Positions 14,921 through 24,216 of a stretch of DNA of 47,752 nt are shown piece after piece. The notes beneath the pieces are model-generated. The model searched no databases. It was given only the letters and a program-made list of their open reading frames with translations, and was not told the DNA's origin. The first letter of the stretch is position 1. Each line of letters opens with the position of its first letter. Made by a program: the position numbers and the translations under genes. The DNA is from CAYSPU01 sp964432995 (GTDB taxonomy: Bacteria > Verrucomicrobiota > Verrucomicrobiia > Limisphaerales > JAHDYP01), in assembly GCA_964432995.1 (NCBI GenBank), contig CAYSPU010000007.1, positions 1 through 47,752 on the forward strand, given 5' to 3'.

Positions 14921-16747
14921 ATGCTCGCCATCGTCAGCGATCTGCACCTGCAGGAAACCACGTTCGACTGCATTCGGTACCGCGACGGCGGCACCGTCCG
15001 GCAGATCGGCGTGCGCCGAAACGTCAAAGCCAGCGCCTTCGACCAGCTCGTCGCGCGCATTCGGGAAGCCGCCCGCCGCAGGAAGTCCGCCGAGATCCAC
15101 CTGGTCCTGGCGGGCGACATCTTCGAGCTGCACCGGGCGCCCCATTGGTTCTTCGGCCCCGACTGCGGCGTGCGTCCGACGGATCCCGTCGGTGCGGATG
15201 TGGCGGAGAATCCGTTGCGGCGGAAGGTGGTCGAGATCCTGAGGCAGTTGACCGAAGACGCGGACCACCGGGAGGTGTGGAAGGCGATTCGCGAGTTCGG
15301 CCGCCGGCGCCGCGGTCGGCCGCGAGTCACCCTCCATTATCTCCCCGGCAATCACGACCGGCTCGTAAACGCCTGGCCGAGCGTCCGACAACAGGTGCGC
15401 CGCCTGCTGGGCATGAACGGCGCGACCGACCCCTTTCCGGTCTGCCTGGACTTCGTCGGGCCCGCCCCCGCCGACTACGGCGTGCGCGTCCGCCACGGCC
15501 ACGAGTACGATCCGCCCAACTTCGCGGCATCCACCGCGACCACAACCGTCCTGAGCGAGGACTGGCAGGACTACCTTGCGCCGGCGTTCGGGGACTACAT
15601 TACCGTCGATGTCGCGATGCGGTTGGCGATGGCGTTTCGCGCGCACTACGCCCAGGCGCTGCGCGGCGGAGCAGACCCGCGAACAAAACTGCCTCCGGCC
15701 AGCGAGTTGCGCCGGCTGTATCTGGCGCTGACTGAGTTCGACGATGTGCGGCCCGCCTCCCTGCTCACGGATTACCTCGCGATCCAGATGGGGCCCGAGC
15801 GGAAGCAGACGTTCCGGACGCTGAAGCCCGTTCTCCGCGACGTCATCGAGACGGCCGTGGCCAACCGTTTCTTTGTGGCGCACGCTTCCAGGCACGTCCC
15901 CAAGGCACTGCTCACGTTGCTCCCCACGCTGGTGAAGAACCTGTCGCCCAACCTCATCGAGGAGGTGGTGCGCCGGCTCTCGAAGTCCGGCGGCGACGAA
16001 GAAGACACGCCGGCGCGCCGGGCCCTGGGGGAGTTTGCGCCGGACCGCCGCTTCAACGTGCTGGTTGCCGGGCACACGCACCGGCCGGAGCACGTGCCGC
16101 TCGCCGGCGCGTCGGTGCCCCCGGAGGCCATCTACCTGAACAGCGGCACCTGGCGGACGACGCTGCCCTTCGGCCTCAACGGCTTCGGCCGGCTGCGCGC
16201 CTACACCATGGTCTTCGCCTACAACGCCGCCGAACGCGCCGTCGGCCCGGAGGACGGCCGCACCTTCGAGACGTGGACCGGGCACCTGGCGGCCGGAACG
16301 CTGGGCCCCTACGACGAAGTGGTGCAGATCCACTCCCCGGCGCCGCCCGGCGCGATGCAACTGCTCTTCGAATCACTCGAAGTGCTCGCCGTGCAGCACG
16401 AACTCAAGGGAGCGGAACTGCGGGTAAACCTCGGCGTCGATGACCAGGGCTGCCAGATCGACTGCAAGCAGGTGAAGCCCGGCAGTCGACACCCCCTTCC
16501 GCTGCCGCCCTTGAGTCTCGATCCCGACCTCGACGGCGACCTCTGGTTCAACGGAGTGGAGGTCGATCTGGGCGGTTCCCCATTGGACTACGACGATCCG
16601 CTGCCGTGGGCGCTCGAACCGCTTCCCCGGGAGGCCGCGCGCGGACAGTTCCGCCCCGGGACCTACACCTTGCGGATCTTGGGACGCGGCGTCGGCGGCG
16701 CGGACCACACCGAGTTCCTCCTGCACTACCGGATCGCGCCGCGGTAG
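14921..16747 (+). CDS. Calcineurin-like metallophosphoesterase
   Basis: A 608-residue protein. The ATG at 14921 (MLAIVSDLHL) is preferred over 14894 because GAGGG lies 8 bp before it and the first beta strand starts there. The metal-binding set is complete: SDLHL (3-7), LAGDIFELH (about 63), LPGNHDRL (about 140), VRHGHEYDP (about 190) and VAGHTHRPEHV (about 380). The binuclear site should hydrolyse a phosphoester; the substrate is unknown. A C-terminal part of about 200 residues carries no motif I recognise and makes the protein longer than most stand-alone phosphoesterases. It is transcribed alone, convergent with the GalU-like gene. Confidence 0.88.
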   Translation: MLAIVSDLHLQETTFDCIRYRDGGTVRQIGVRRNVKASAFDQLVARIREAARRRKSAEIHLVLAGDIFELHRAPHWFFGPDCGVRPTDPVGADVAENPLRRKVVEILRQLTEDADHREVWKAIREFGRRRRGRPRVTLHYLPGNHDRLVNAWPSVRQQVRRLLGMNGATDPFPVCLDFVGPAPADYGVRVRHGHEYDPPNFAASTATTTVLSEDWQDYLAPAFGDYITVDVAMRLAMAFRAHYAQALRGGADPRTKLPPASELRRLYLALTEFDDVRPASLLTDYLAIQMGPERKQTFRTLKPVLRDVIETAVANRFFVAHASRHVPKALLTLLPTLVKNLSPNLIEEVVRRLSKSGGDEEDTPARRALGEFAPDRRFNVLVAGHTHRPEHVPLAGASVPPEAIYLNSGTWRTTLPFGLNGFGRLRAYTMVFAYNAAERAVGPEDGRTFETWTGHLAAGTLGPYDEVVQIHSPAPPGAMQLLFESLEVLAVQHELKGAELRVNLGVDDQGCQIDCKQVKPGSRHPLPLPPLSLDPDLDGDLWFNGVEVDLGGSPLDYDDPLPWALEPLPREAARGQFRPGTYTLRILGRGVGGADHTEFLLHYRIAPR

Positions 16748-16778
16748 CCACACCGCGTCTCCGGTCCACGCCGACGAG

Positions 16779-17645
16779 CTACAGCTTCTGCACCGTCTCG
16801 CGGAGGAACTGGCGGAATTCCTCGCCCAACTCGGGATGGTTCAACCCGAAAACCACGTTCGTCTTCAGGAAGTCGAGCTTGTTCCCGATGTCGAAACGCT
16901 GCCCGTCGAGAACAAGGCCATACATGGCGCGGTCCTGCAGCATCAGCCGCATGGCGTCGGTCAACTGGATTTCCTGGTTCTTGCCGGGGGGCGTGCGGGC
17001 GATGTAGTCGAAGATGTCCGGGCTCATCGCATAGCGGGCGGCAATGGCGAGATTCGACGGGGCTTCCGCGGGCTTGGGCTTCTCGATGAGGTCCTCGATG
17101 AGGTAGAGGTTCTCGCCGATCGATCGCCCGGCGATGATGCCGTACGACTCCACCTTGGAGGGCTCCACCGTTTCGAGCGCGACCACGGTTTCCTGGTAGC
17201 GCTCGTAGAGGTCGATGAGGCGGCGCACCAGCGAGGTCTTGGACCGAATCAAGGTGTCGCCAAGGAGCAGCAGGAAGGGCTCGTGCCCGACGTGATCCCG
17301 CGCGCAGGAGACGGCGTCGCCCAGACCGCGCAGCTCCTTCTGCCAGACGAAGTGGATGTTCGCGAGGTCGGAGATGTGGCGGACTTGGCGCAGGAGGGAC
17401 TCCTTGCCCTTTTCCTGGAGTTCGGCTTCGAGTTCGAAGTTGCGGTCGAAGTGCTCTTCGATGGCGCGTTTGCCTTTACCGATGATCATCAAGATATCGG
17501 TGACGCCGGCCTCGGCGGCCTCCTCGACCACGTGCTGAATGGTGGGGGTGTCGACGATCGGCAACATCTCCTTCGGTTGGGACTTCGAGGCCGGTAGAAA
17601 CCGGGTGCCGAAACCGGCGGCGGGTATGACGGCTTTGCGGATCAT
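16779..17645 (-). CDS. galU: UTP--sugar-1-phosphate uridylyltransferase (GalU-like)
   Basis: A 288-residue protein, typical for GalU. It starts MIRKAVIPAAGFGTRFLPAS, the nucleotide-binding G-x-G-T-R motif, then KEMLPIVDTPTIQHVVEEA, LLLLGDTLI at about 130, EKPKPAEAPSNLAI at about 190 and RFDIGNKLDFLKTN near the C-terminus. It forms UDP-glucose from UTP and glucose-1-phosphate for cell-wall and exopolysaccharide synthesis. The ATG overlaps the stop of the upstream glucuronokinase-like gene by 4 bp, so translation is coupled. This neighbour raises the possibility that glucuronate-1-phosphate is also a substrate, an inference from context. Confidence 0.93.
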   Translation of the reverse strand: MIRKAVIPAAGFGTRFLPASKSQPKEMLPIVDTPTIQHVVEEAAEAGVTDILMIIGKGKRAIEEHFDRNFELEAELQEKGKESLLRQVRHISDLANIHFVWQKELRGLGDAVSCARDHVGHEPFLLLLGDTLIRSKTSLVRRLIDLYERYQETVVALETVEPSKVESYGIIAGRSIGENLYLIEDLIEKPKPAEAPSNLAIAARYAMSPDIFDYIARTPPGKNQEIQLTDAMRLMLQDRAMYGLVLDGQRFDIGNKLDFLKTNVVFGLNHPELGEEFRQFLRETVQKL

Positions 17646-18652
17646 GTCGTGGTCTCCGGCAGTATCTGCGGTTGAATCACGCGAACCCCAAGGGCTTCGA
17701 GCTTGACGCGCAGGGCCTGGAACATGGCGTCGTCGGCGTAGGTTCCGACGATGGCGCCGCCCGAGCCGGTGAACTTCGCGCTGGCTCCCACCGAGCGCGC
17801 GGCTTCCACCATGCGCAGGTTGCCTTCGCTGATCCGGTAGATCTCGCAGCGCTTGTCGAAGTTGGCGTTGAGCAACGCCCCCAGCCTCGCCCATTCCCGC
17901 CGCTGCAGAGAGTCCCGCACTTGGTCGGTCAGATCGGCCCAGAACTTCATGGCGTTGACCACCGCCGGTTCGCCCCGCTGGAAACGGCCCCGGATGTCGT
18001 TGTGAAACACCTCGGTGCCCTCGGCCAAGTCGGTGCGATAGGCGACATACAACGGCGGCAACAGCCGCGGATCCATTTCCTCGTAGCGCCCGTGCCCCTG
18101 CCGGTCCATCAGGTCGCGGGCGAAGTCCATATACACCAAGCCCTCGTAAACCTGGATCACCCGGTCCTGGAGCCCGGCCGGAATCCCCAACTCGCGCGTC
18201 TCGACCGAGAGAATGAGGTTCGGTTGGATGGGGCGCGGGATGTCGACGCCATAGAAAGCCATCAATGCCCGCAGACAGGCGGCAATGATCGCGCTCGAAC
18301 CGGCCATGCCCACCTGGCTCGGGATGTCGGTGCAATAGCGGATCGTGAAGTTGCGGTCGTCCAACCTGATCCCACCTTCGGCACAGTAGTCGTGGAAGCG
18401 TTTGACCGTCGCCTTCAGCAGCCGGATGCCCCCGTAGTAGCCGTGCTTCCCCACATCCTCCACCAGGGCGCCGATGCTCCGGAAGCAGGAGTGATCTCGC
18501 GTATTCGCCAGAATCTCGAGCTCGGGCGTTTCATAGAGCACCACCTCCGCGCGGAAATTGCGGACGATGAAGGAAATGGTCTTGCCGTGGTAACCGTCGG
18601 AGGGATTCCCCACCAGTCCGGCCCGGGCGAACGCCTGTTTGCAAATGATCAT
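17642..18652 (-). CDS. GHMP kinase, glucuronokinase-like
   Basis: A 336-residue protein starting MIICKQAFARAGLVGNPSDG. The GHMP ATP-binding motif PSQVGMAGSSAIIAA lies at about 115-129 and the C-terminal motif AKFTGSGGAIVGTY at about 298-311. Beyond the generic GHMP pattern, the segments NPSDGYHGKTISF, GYYGGIRLL, GLQDRVIQVYEGLVYMDF and LLPPLYVAY closely resemble plant glucuronokinase (EC 2.7.1.43), which makes glucuronate-1-phosphate from glucuronate and ATP. It ends inside the start of the GalU-like gene (ATGA overlap). Together they could salvage glucuronate to UDP-glucuronate. Galacturonate or another sugar acid is an alternative substrate. Confidence 0.83.
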   Translation of the reverse strand: MIICKQAFARAGLVGNPSDGYHGKTISFIVRNFRAEVVLYETPELEILANTRDHSCFRSIGALVEDVGKHGYYGGIRLLKATVKRFHDYCAEGGIRLDDRNFTIRYCTDIPSQVGMAGSSAIIAACLRALMAFYGVDIPRPIQPNLILSVETRELGIPAGLQDRVIQVYEGLVYMDFARDLMDRQGHGRYEEMDPRLLPPLYVAYRTDLAEGTEVFHNDIRGRFQRGEPAVVNAMKFWADLTDQVRDSLQRREWARLGALLNANFDKRCEIYRISEGNLRMVEAARSVGASAKFTGSGGAIVGTYADDAMFQALRVKLEALGVRVIQPQILPETTT

Positions 18653-18910
18653 CGTTGAGAATCTGCCTTGCGGCCAGACCACCCGCACGCGCTGCGGCGT
18701 ATCGTGGCCTCGGAGCACCCGACCGTCAACGCTGGAGCCGGGATTGGCCTGGGAGACGATCAGCGGTCGAGCATCGAACAGATTCGACTTTCGTCCTGCG
18801 TCAGGCGTCAAGCAACTGAGCCCCGCACGGCGACCGGGCCCGAGCAACGTGCCCCCGCCCGCTGAAGCCGCCTGCGAGGCGGACTTAATCTCTTAACGCC
18901 TGACCCTGAG
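18653..18910. other. Intergenic region with two GC-rich hairpins
   Basis: No gene. Hairpins are at 18868-18882 (CCGCCT/AGGCGG) and 18897-18917 (CGCCTGAC/GTCAGGCG, loop CCTGA). The second overlaps the stop codon of the dehydratase gene. Together they may end its transcript, though no strong T-tract follows. Confidence 0.55.
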
Positions 18911-18917
18911 TCAGGCG
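18897..18917 (-). terminator. Possible terminator hairpin at the end of the dehydratase gene
   Basis: A perfect 8-bp stem with a 5-base loop overlapping the stop codon at 18911-18913. The minus-strand RNA continues with only a weak U run (GUUAAGAGAUUAAG), so efficiency is doubtful. Confidence 0.4.
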
Positions 18918-21900
18918 GTGGCGTGGGCGACGTGGGGTTGGGTGCTCCGCCGTTTGCGAGTGCGTTCCAGCACTTCGAACGCGAAGCTGTCCAGCACTTC
19001 CGGGTCGATCGGGTCGCCGTTCAGGGGAAGGGTCAGGGAGGGCAGGCCGGTTTGTTCGGCAATGTGGAAGAACTGGGCTTCGGCGATCTTGCTGGGCATG
19101 CACTCGTGCGGCCCGGCATTCACCACCGCATCAATCTGCCGGTGGCGCCATTCGTGGAGCGGCCCGCCCAGGGTGAGCACCGCCTCGCCGTTCAGGTCGG
19201 CCGGGACGTAGTCGCGGCTGGCGTGCAGGATCTCCGTGACCGGCACGCGCGCCGGCCAGCCCATCGCCCCGGCCAACGCCAGGTGCAAGAGATGCCCGAT
19301 GCGCCCCTGCAGGAACCGACGGAAACTCTGCGACAGGCTGTCCCGCCGCCCCTGGTAATGGGCAATCGCCTCGACGTAATCGATCCACTCGGTGAACGGC
19401 GCCAGCCGCACGCGCAGTTGGCGCTGCTCGAGCTTGCGGATCAGGTCGTCGTTCGCGAACCCATTGCAGCGAACGTAGATCTCGCCCACCAGCAGCGCTG
19501 TCGGCAAGTCCTTCCGTCGTTCGATCCGCGAGAAGCGATCCGCCGCCTCGCGCAGCAAATCCGGCAACCCGAACAGACGGCCTCCCGCCACTTCCCAGAG
19601 TGAGCGCCCCAGCGAGAGCCCCTGGCGCGCCTCGACCTCGATGCGTTCGACCATCCGCCGAAACAAGGTCTGGTGCAGCGCATCGCTTTCGCCGGCGTGT
19701 CGTTCCCCCGCGCGGGTCTCCAACAGCGCCGCCAGCAAGTAGTCCGAGGCCAGGAAACCGGCATAGCTGAGGATGGAAAAACCCGGGGGCAGACCCGCGA
19801 AGTAGTCTTCGTCACCGGGCGACCAGATGCGCACGCGACCGGCCAGTTGGCGGCGTTCCAGCACGATGCGGTTGAGCAGATTGTAAATGCCGAATCGGCA
19901 CGGCCCCCGCGAGTTGGGCATGCCCAGCACGAAGCGCCGCTGCGGGTCGGGATCCGATTCGATCCGCCGCAACAGGGAGCCCAGGGTCATGCACATCGGC
20001 AGACACTCCTTGCCGGAGGTGTGGCGGCGGCCCATGCGCAGCGAGTCCGCGTCTACGGGCGGCAGGCATTCGGCGCGGATTCCCAGACCCCGGAGGCAGG
20101 CGGCGAACGTCTCCGGTCCCGGCCCCAGCAACGGGATCAACACCGTCTCCTCCGATCGGATGGTGGCCAACGCGGCGTCGCCCACCCGGATCCGCGAGAA
20201 GTCGTTGCGGGGTCGGTCCCCGTCCCGCCGTTTCGCGTCCTGGGCCACGCAATAGAGGAACGCCTCAATGCGCGTCTTGGTCCCGGCGTCGCCGGCGTGG
20301 CCGTCGGTTTCGAGCACCGCGAACGGCTTGCCTTCCATCACGTAGGCGTAGAAATGGAGATTGAAGCTGTCCGGTCCGCAGGAGTAGTTGCTGTAGTAGA
20401 CACTGTACGTGTCCGGGCTGCGGCGCACTTGTTCGGCCGCGCGGAGCATCCGTTGGGCATAGCCCCAGAAGACGTCGGGGAAGACCGGCGTGCCGGCCTC
20501 GAGCGGATAGCAGTCGACGGGGATCGGCAGCGCCCCCTGCTCGCGCAGCAGCGCCGGCACATTCGAGTTCAGCACCGTGTTGTAGATCGTATAGGGCCGA
20601 CCGAGCACCACGACCGGCACCACCCCGCGCTGGCGACAGAACTCAAGGGCGCGCAGGCCCAAACCGCGACANNNNNNNNNNCTCCACCGCCCCGCGATAC
20701 GCCGCCGCCCATCGGTCCTCCGCCGCGCCCAACGCCCCGGCCAACCGATCGCAACTCGCCCGCAACTCCCTCGACTCCAGCCCCCCCGCGCCGACATCGA
20801 TGACCGGCGCGAGAAGCCGGGGGCGATGCGGAGACGCGCCGGACTCCACCTCGCCGCACGCCAACGCCGCGTCCCGCATGCCGCAACCTGCGGGGCCCTC
20901 CTCGCGTCGCCCCTTTCCCAAACCCAGGTCCCAACGCAGAATGTGCGGGCTCGCCTGGACGATCGGACAGGTCACCGCATCGCGTTCGTTCCCCGAACGC
21001 TCGAGGCTGCGGATCATCGGCACGAACACAGAGTCGCAGCCCAGTGCCGCCAGCTCGCCGGCAACGCCATGGAACAGTTGCATCGGCGCGCAAAAGGGGA
21101 CGTTGGCCGACTGGATGCCGCGGCGCAGCGTGCCTTGGTCCGCAGGTCCGCCAAACGCCAGGTCGAAGCCCAGTTCATGGAGATAGGTCGCGAAGAAGGG
21201 GAACATCCCCTTGAGCATGAACTCGTCCGAAAGCGCGACGGTGGGCCGACCGCGGCGTGCCCCGAGCGTCTCCTTCAGCGCAGCCACGAACGCCTCGCGT
21301 TCGCGGAACGGATCGGGCGAGCGATCGGGCAACTTCCGCTTGCGGGTGCCCTTGTCGTAGAGCGCGCAGGCCCCCCCCCACTGAAACCGCTGGCGCTGCC
21401 CCGCCGTCAGCGTCGTGATGCTGTCGATCCGGCACTTGTTGCCGGCGCCGCCGCAGCCGACGTTGGCTTTGCAGACGAACGACTCCTTCTTCTCGATTCG
21501 GGCGTCGAGGAATCGCGCCGGATCCAGGCCCGCGTCGTGCCCCGGCGCGAGCTCCCGCAAGGCGAGCAGCGCGATCCCCAGGGCGCCGACGGTGCCGGGA
21601 TTGGGGGGAATGATGACACGGCTCCCGGTCTGTCGCGCCACCGCCGCCGCCAGAGCGTCCGAGGCGAAGGGCATGCCCTGGCAGAAGATCACTTGGCCGA
21701 CGGAACGGCTGCCCTTCACCCGGTGGAGGTAGTTCTGGATAATCGAATCGTAGAGCCCGGCGATGATGGCGCGTTCGTCAACCCCGGCGGCGACGGCTTC
21801 ATCGATGACCTCGGCCATGAAGACGGAGCAATGCTGGCCGAGGGAAACGCCGTGGGACGCCTCGAGGGCATGTCCGCCCAGTTGCACCACGTCGCGGATG

Positions 21901-23351
21901 CTGGCGAACTTGCCGCCCTGCTCCTCAATGAACGAACCCGTGCCCGCGCTGCACGCCTCGTTCATCGCGCAGTCGATCACCTGGCCGTCCGCCAGCCGGA
22001 TGTACTTCGCGTCCTGGCCCCCAATCTCAAAAATGGTGTCGACCCGCGGGTCGAAGTGCAGCGCGCCGGTCGCGTGCGCGGCGATCTCGTTCAGCACAAA
22101 CACCGCGTCCGGTCCGTAGCAAGTGGTCAGAAGGGACCCGACAATCTCCCTTCCGCTGCCCGTGACGCCGAGCGCCAACAAGCGGTTCCGGCCGCAATCC
22201 GCTTCGACGAACTGACGGAGCAAGGCCTGCGCGGCGCCCACGGGGTCCCCCAGCGTCCGCCGGTATCCCTCCCACACATGCGCCTCCGTGGCCGGGTCGA
22301 GAGCGACCAACTTCGAGCCGGTGGACCCGATGTCGAAGCCGAGCACCAGATCGCGACTCGAACTGGCCGCGTCCAGGCCTCTCGGGGGCGGGCAGCTCAA
22401 GCGCCGCACGCGCGTCAACGCCTCTCGCAAGGCGGGCACCGTCTCGAGTCGGGACTCCAACACCGGCGACAGCAACTTCCCCGCGGGCGGCAGCGGGTGC
22501 CGTTGGCTGGCGGCCACGAGGGCGCAACCGACGGCTTCCAGGGAGAGGGCGTCCTCGGTACCCAACGGTTCAAGACGCATCTGGCGTTTGGCCAGCGACT
22601 CCTGAAAGACGCGGCGCACGCGGCGGGCGCGGCTGACACCGCCGATCAACAGCACCCGCTCCGGGCTCATCCCCGGTTTCACCAGAGCGAGCACGTTCTC
22701 GCACACCGCATCGAACAACCCCGCCAAGATCCGCGCCCGGTCTTCGCCCTTGTTGGCCAGGTGCGTCATGTCCGTCTTCAGAATGACCGGACACCGGCCA
22801 GACAAGGGCGTCGGGTTCGGCACGTCCGCACACAGCTCGCTGGCGTCCTCAATCGTCAGCGAGAAGCGCTCGACCAACTGCCGCAGGAAGTTGCCCGTCC
22901 CCTGCGAACAACGACTGTTTTCCCGGTACACGTCCGTGCCGCCCGGGCGCAGCTCGAGAACCGAGAAGCCGTGACTGCCCACCGAAATCAGGGTCGCCGG
23001 GCCCGGCCCCGCCAGGAAGCGGCAGCCGCGAATCTGGGCCTGCTTGAGCGGGACGCGCGGGAGGTTGACAATCCGGCCCAACCGGCCGGTCACGGCGGCG
23101 CCGCGCGCGCTCTGCCAGTCCAACTCCTCGAGCAATTCCCGCAACCGGGGCCCCGGCCGCTTCCCATGCTCCACCAGCCGCCGTTGCCCCAACCGATACA
23201 GCTCCCCATCCACCCAAAGCTCCACCACCCGAACGGTCTCGGCCCCGACGTCGATCCCCAGGAAACGCTCGGGCCCACCGCCCGAAGCCGGTAGCAAATC
23301 CCCTCCGGTGTCGATTTCCCGCTGAAACTCTGGAGGTAGCGCGCGATTCAT
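18911..23351 (-). CDS. Giant 2-hydroxyacyl-CoA dehydratase/activase-type protein, interrupted by an assembly gap
   Basis: About 1,480 residues once both sides of the N run are joined. From the start (MNRALPPEFQ): a first BadF/BcrA-type ATPase domain (about 30-290; FLGIDVGAETVRVV, SRCSQGTGNFL, GRCPVILKTDM); a second activase domain (about 325-605; LGFDIGSTGSKLVAL, EACSAGTGSFIEEQ, GQHCSVFMAEV), both retaining the paired cysteines that hold a [4Fe-4S] cluster; a Cys-rich linker (CKANVGCGGAGNKC); and a DUF2229-type region (SDEFMLKGMFPFFATYLHEL). After the gap comes the HgdB-like part (VVLGRPYTIYNTVLNSNVPA, SNYSCGPDSFNLHFYAYVME). ATP-driven electron transfer to an acyl-CoA or similar substrate is expected; the substrate is unknown. 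The apparent frame change occurs only at the gap and needs a missing length divisible by three, so I treat this as one intact gene. Confidence 0.87.
20672..20681. other. Assembly gap (10 N)
   Basis: A placeholder run inside the dehydratase gene. Coding frames on each side join only if the true missing length is a multiple of three. Family homologs usually have more residues between the flanking segments, so more than 10 bases are probably missing. Confidence 0.9.
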
Positions 23352-23668
23352 GGGTGCGACTTCCGGGTTATGGCCGACAACAGTCGGGGCAGATACTGCG
23401 GATCGCCCCCAAGGGCGTAAAGCCGTTTGTTTGTCCCCGGATCCTCGCGTGAGTGGCGCGGTGGCTTCGGTTGTCCCCGGTCAGCGCGCGGTTTTCGCCC
23501 CTGCGGGTGGGCGCTCTGTCGGCTCCGGGAAGATCCCGCCTCGGCGGCGGGATTCCATACAATCGGTGGGCTGTCGTTTCCCTCCTCCTTTGCCTGCTCT
23601 CTGGTACTGTGCCCGTACTCGCAAGCTCGCTTTCCTTCCGCGGTTTTCCGGTTTACCGTCGCGCCGTG
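23352..23668. other. Divergent intergenic region
   Basis: No supported gene. It has TTGTCCCCGG twice (about 23429 and 23473) and a perfect 8-bp hairpin at 23533-23553 (ATCCCGCC/GGCGGGAT). The left arm and loop, GATCCCGCCTCGGC, also occur at about 8625, suggesting another short dispersed repeat. Promoters for the flanking genes are not evident. Confidence 0.5.
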
Positions 23669-24013
23669 ATGACGACTCCGGATCCGGCAAACACCGCGAA
23701 CGATCCACCCCCGGACACCCCGGTGGAGCTGCCTATCGATGGCGTGCTCGATCTGCACACGTTTCGCCCGCGCGACGTGAAGCCTCTCGTCGAGGACTAC
23801 CTGGCCTTGTGCCGGCAGCGCCGTATCCTGCGCGTCCGGATCATTCACGGAAAAGGAATCGGCGTGTTGCGGACCACGGTGCACGCCATGCTGGCGCGGC
23901 ATCCGGCGGTCGAGCACTACGCCCTGGCCAGCGAACCGCTCGGCGGTTGGGGTGCCACCATCGTGCACTTGCGGCCGGACGCCATGCCAACGCAGAGCAA
24001 GACGGCCCCGTAG
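23669..24013 (+). CDS. Stand-alone Smr-domain protein
   Basis: A 114-residue protein. The ATG at 23669 (MTTPDPANTA) gives a compact Smr domain; the open frame runs further upstream but that part is R-rich and looks non-coding. Motifs are LDLHTFRPRDVKPLVEDYL (the D-L-H motif), IIHGKGIGVLRTTVHAML (H-G-K-G) and a C-terminal GGWGATIVHLRPD. Smr domains are found in MutS2 and in small proteins with nucleic-acid nicking or RNA-cleaving activity. The role of short single-domain members is not settled. It is transcribed alone, divergent from the dehydratase gene. Confidence 0.87.
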   Translation: MTTPDPANTANDPPPDTPVELPIDGVLDLHTFRPRDVKPLVEDYLALCRQRRILRVRIIHGKGIGVLRTTVHAMLARHPAVEHYALASEPLGGWGATIVHLRPDAMPTQSKTAP

Positions 24014-24065
24014 CACACCCGTGCCCTCGGGACCAGAAACGCAGAATGCAGGTGTCATTGCCGCC

Positions 24066-24135
24066 TATGAATCTCTGTAGCCACACCGGGATGCCACCTC
24101 GCATACAAGGTAGGGCGACCTCTCCGAGGGCGCCG
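24066..24135 (+). repeat. Dispersed repeat A, copy 2, with extended upstream homology
   Basis: The core at 24108-24135 is identical to 4093-4120 and 45833-45860. The preceding 40 bases (ATGAATC ... CCAC ... GGGATGCCAC ... GCA) also resemble those before the 45833 copy, so the real unit is about 70 bp. Confidence 0.8.
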
Positions 24136-24216
24136 CAACGAACAGCCCGCGAAGCAGGTGTCTTTTGACTCGCAGCCTCCCGACGCGCGATTGCCTTCGA
24201 TAGCCCTCACTTCACG

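Noticed and set aside
18911..20797. A separate 2-hydroxyacyl-CoA dehydratase gene starting before the N run
   Set aside because: Sequence upstream of the gap in that frame is R/G-rich non-coding, whereas the other frame upstream is homologous to the N-terminal part of the same family. One gene with an unresolved gap is the better reading.
23453..23668. A signal-peptide-like extension of the Smr protein
   Set aside because: The upstream codons include a hydrophobic run, but the region overlaps a hairpin repeat, is R-rich before it, and Smr proteins of this kind are cytoplasmic. The ATG at 23669 gives a normal compact domain.
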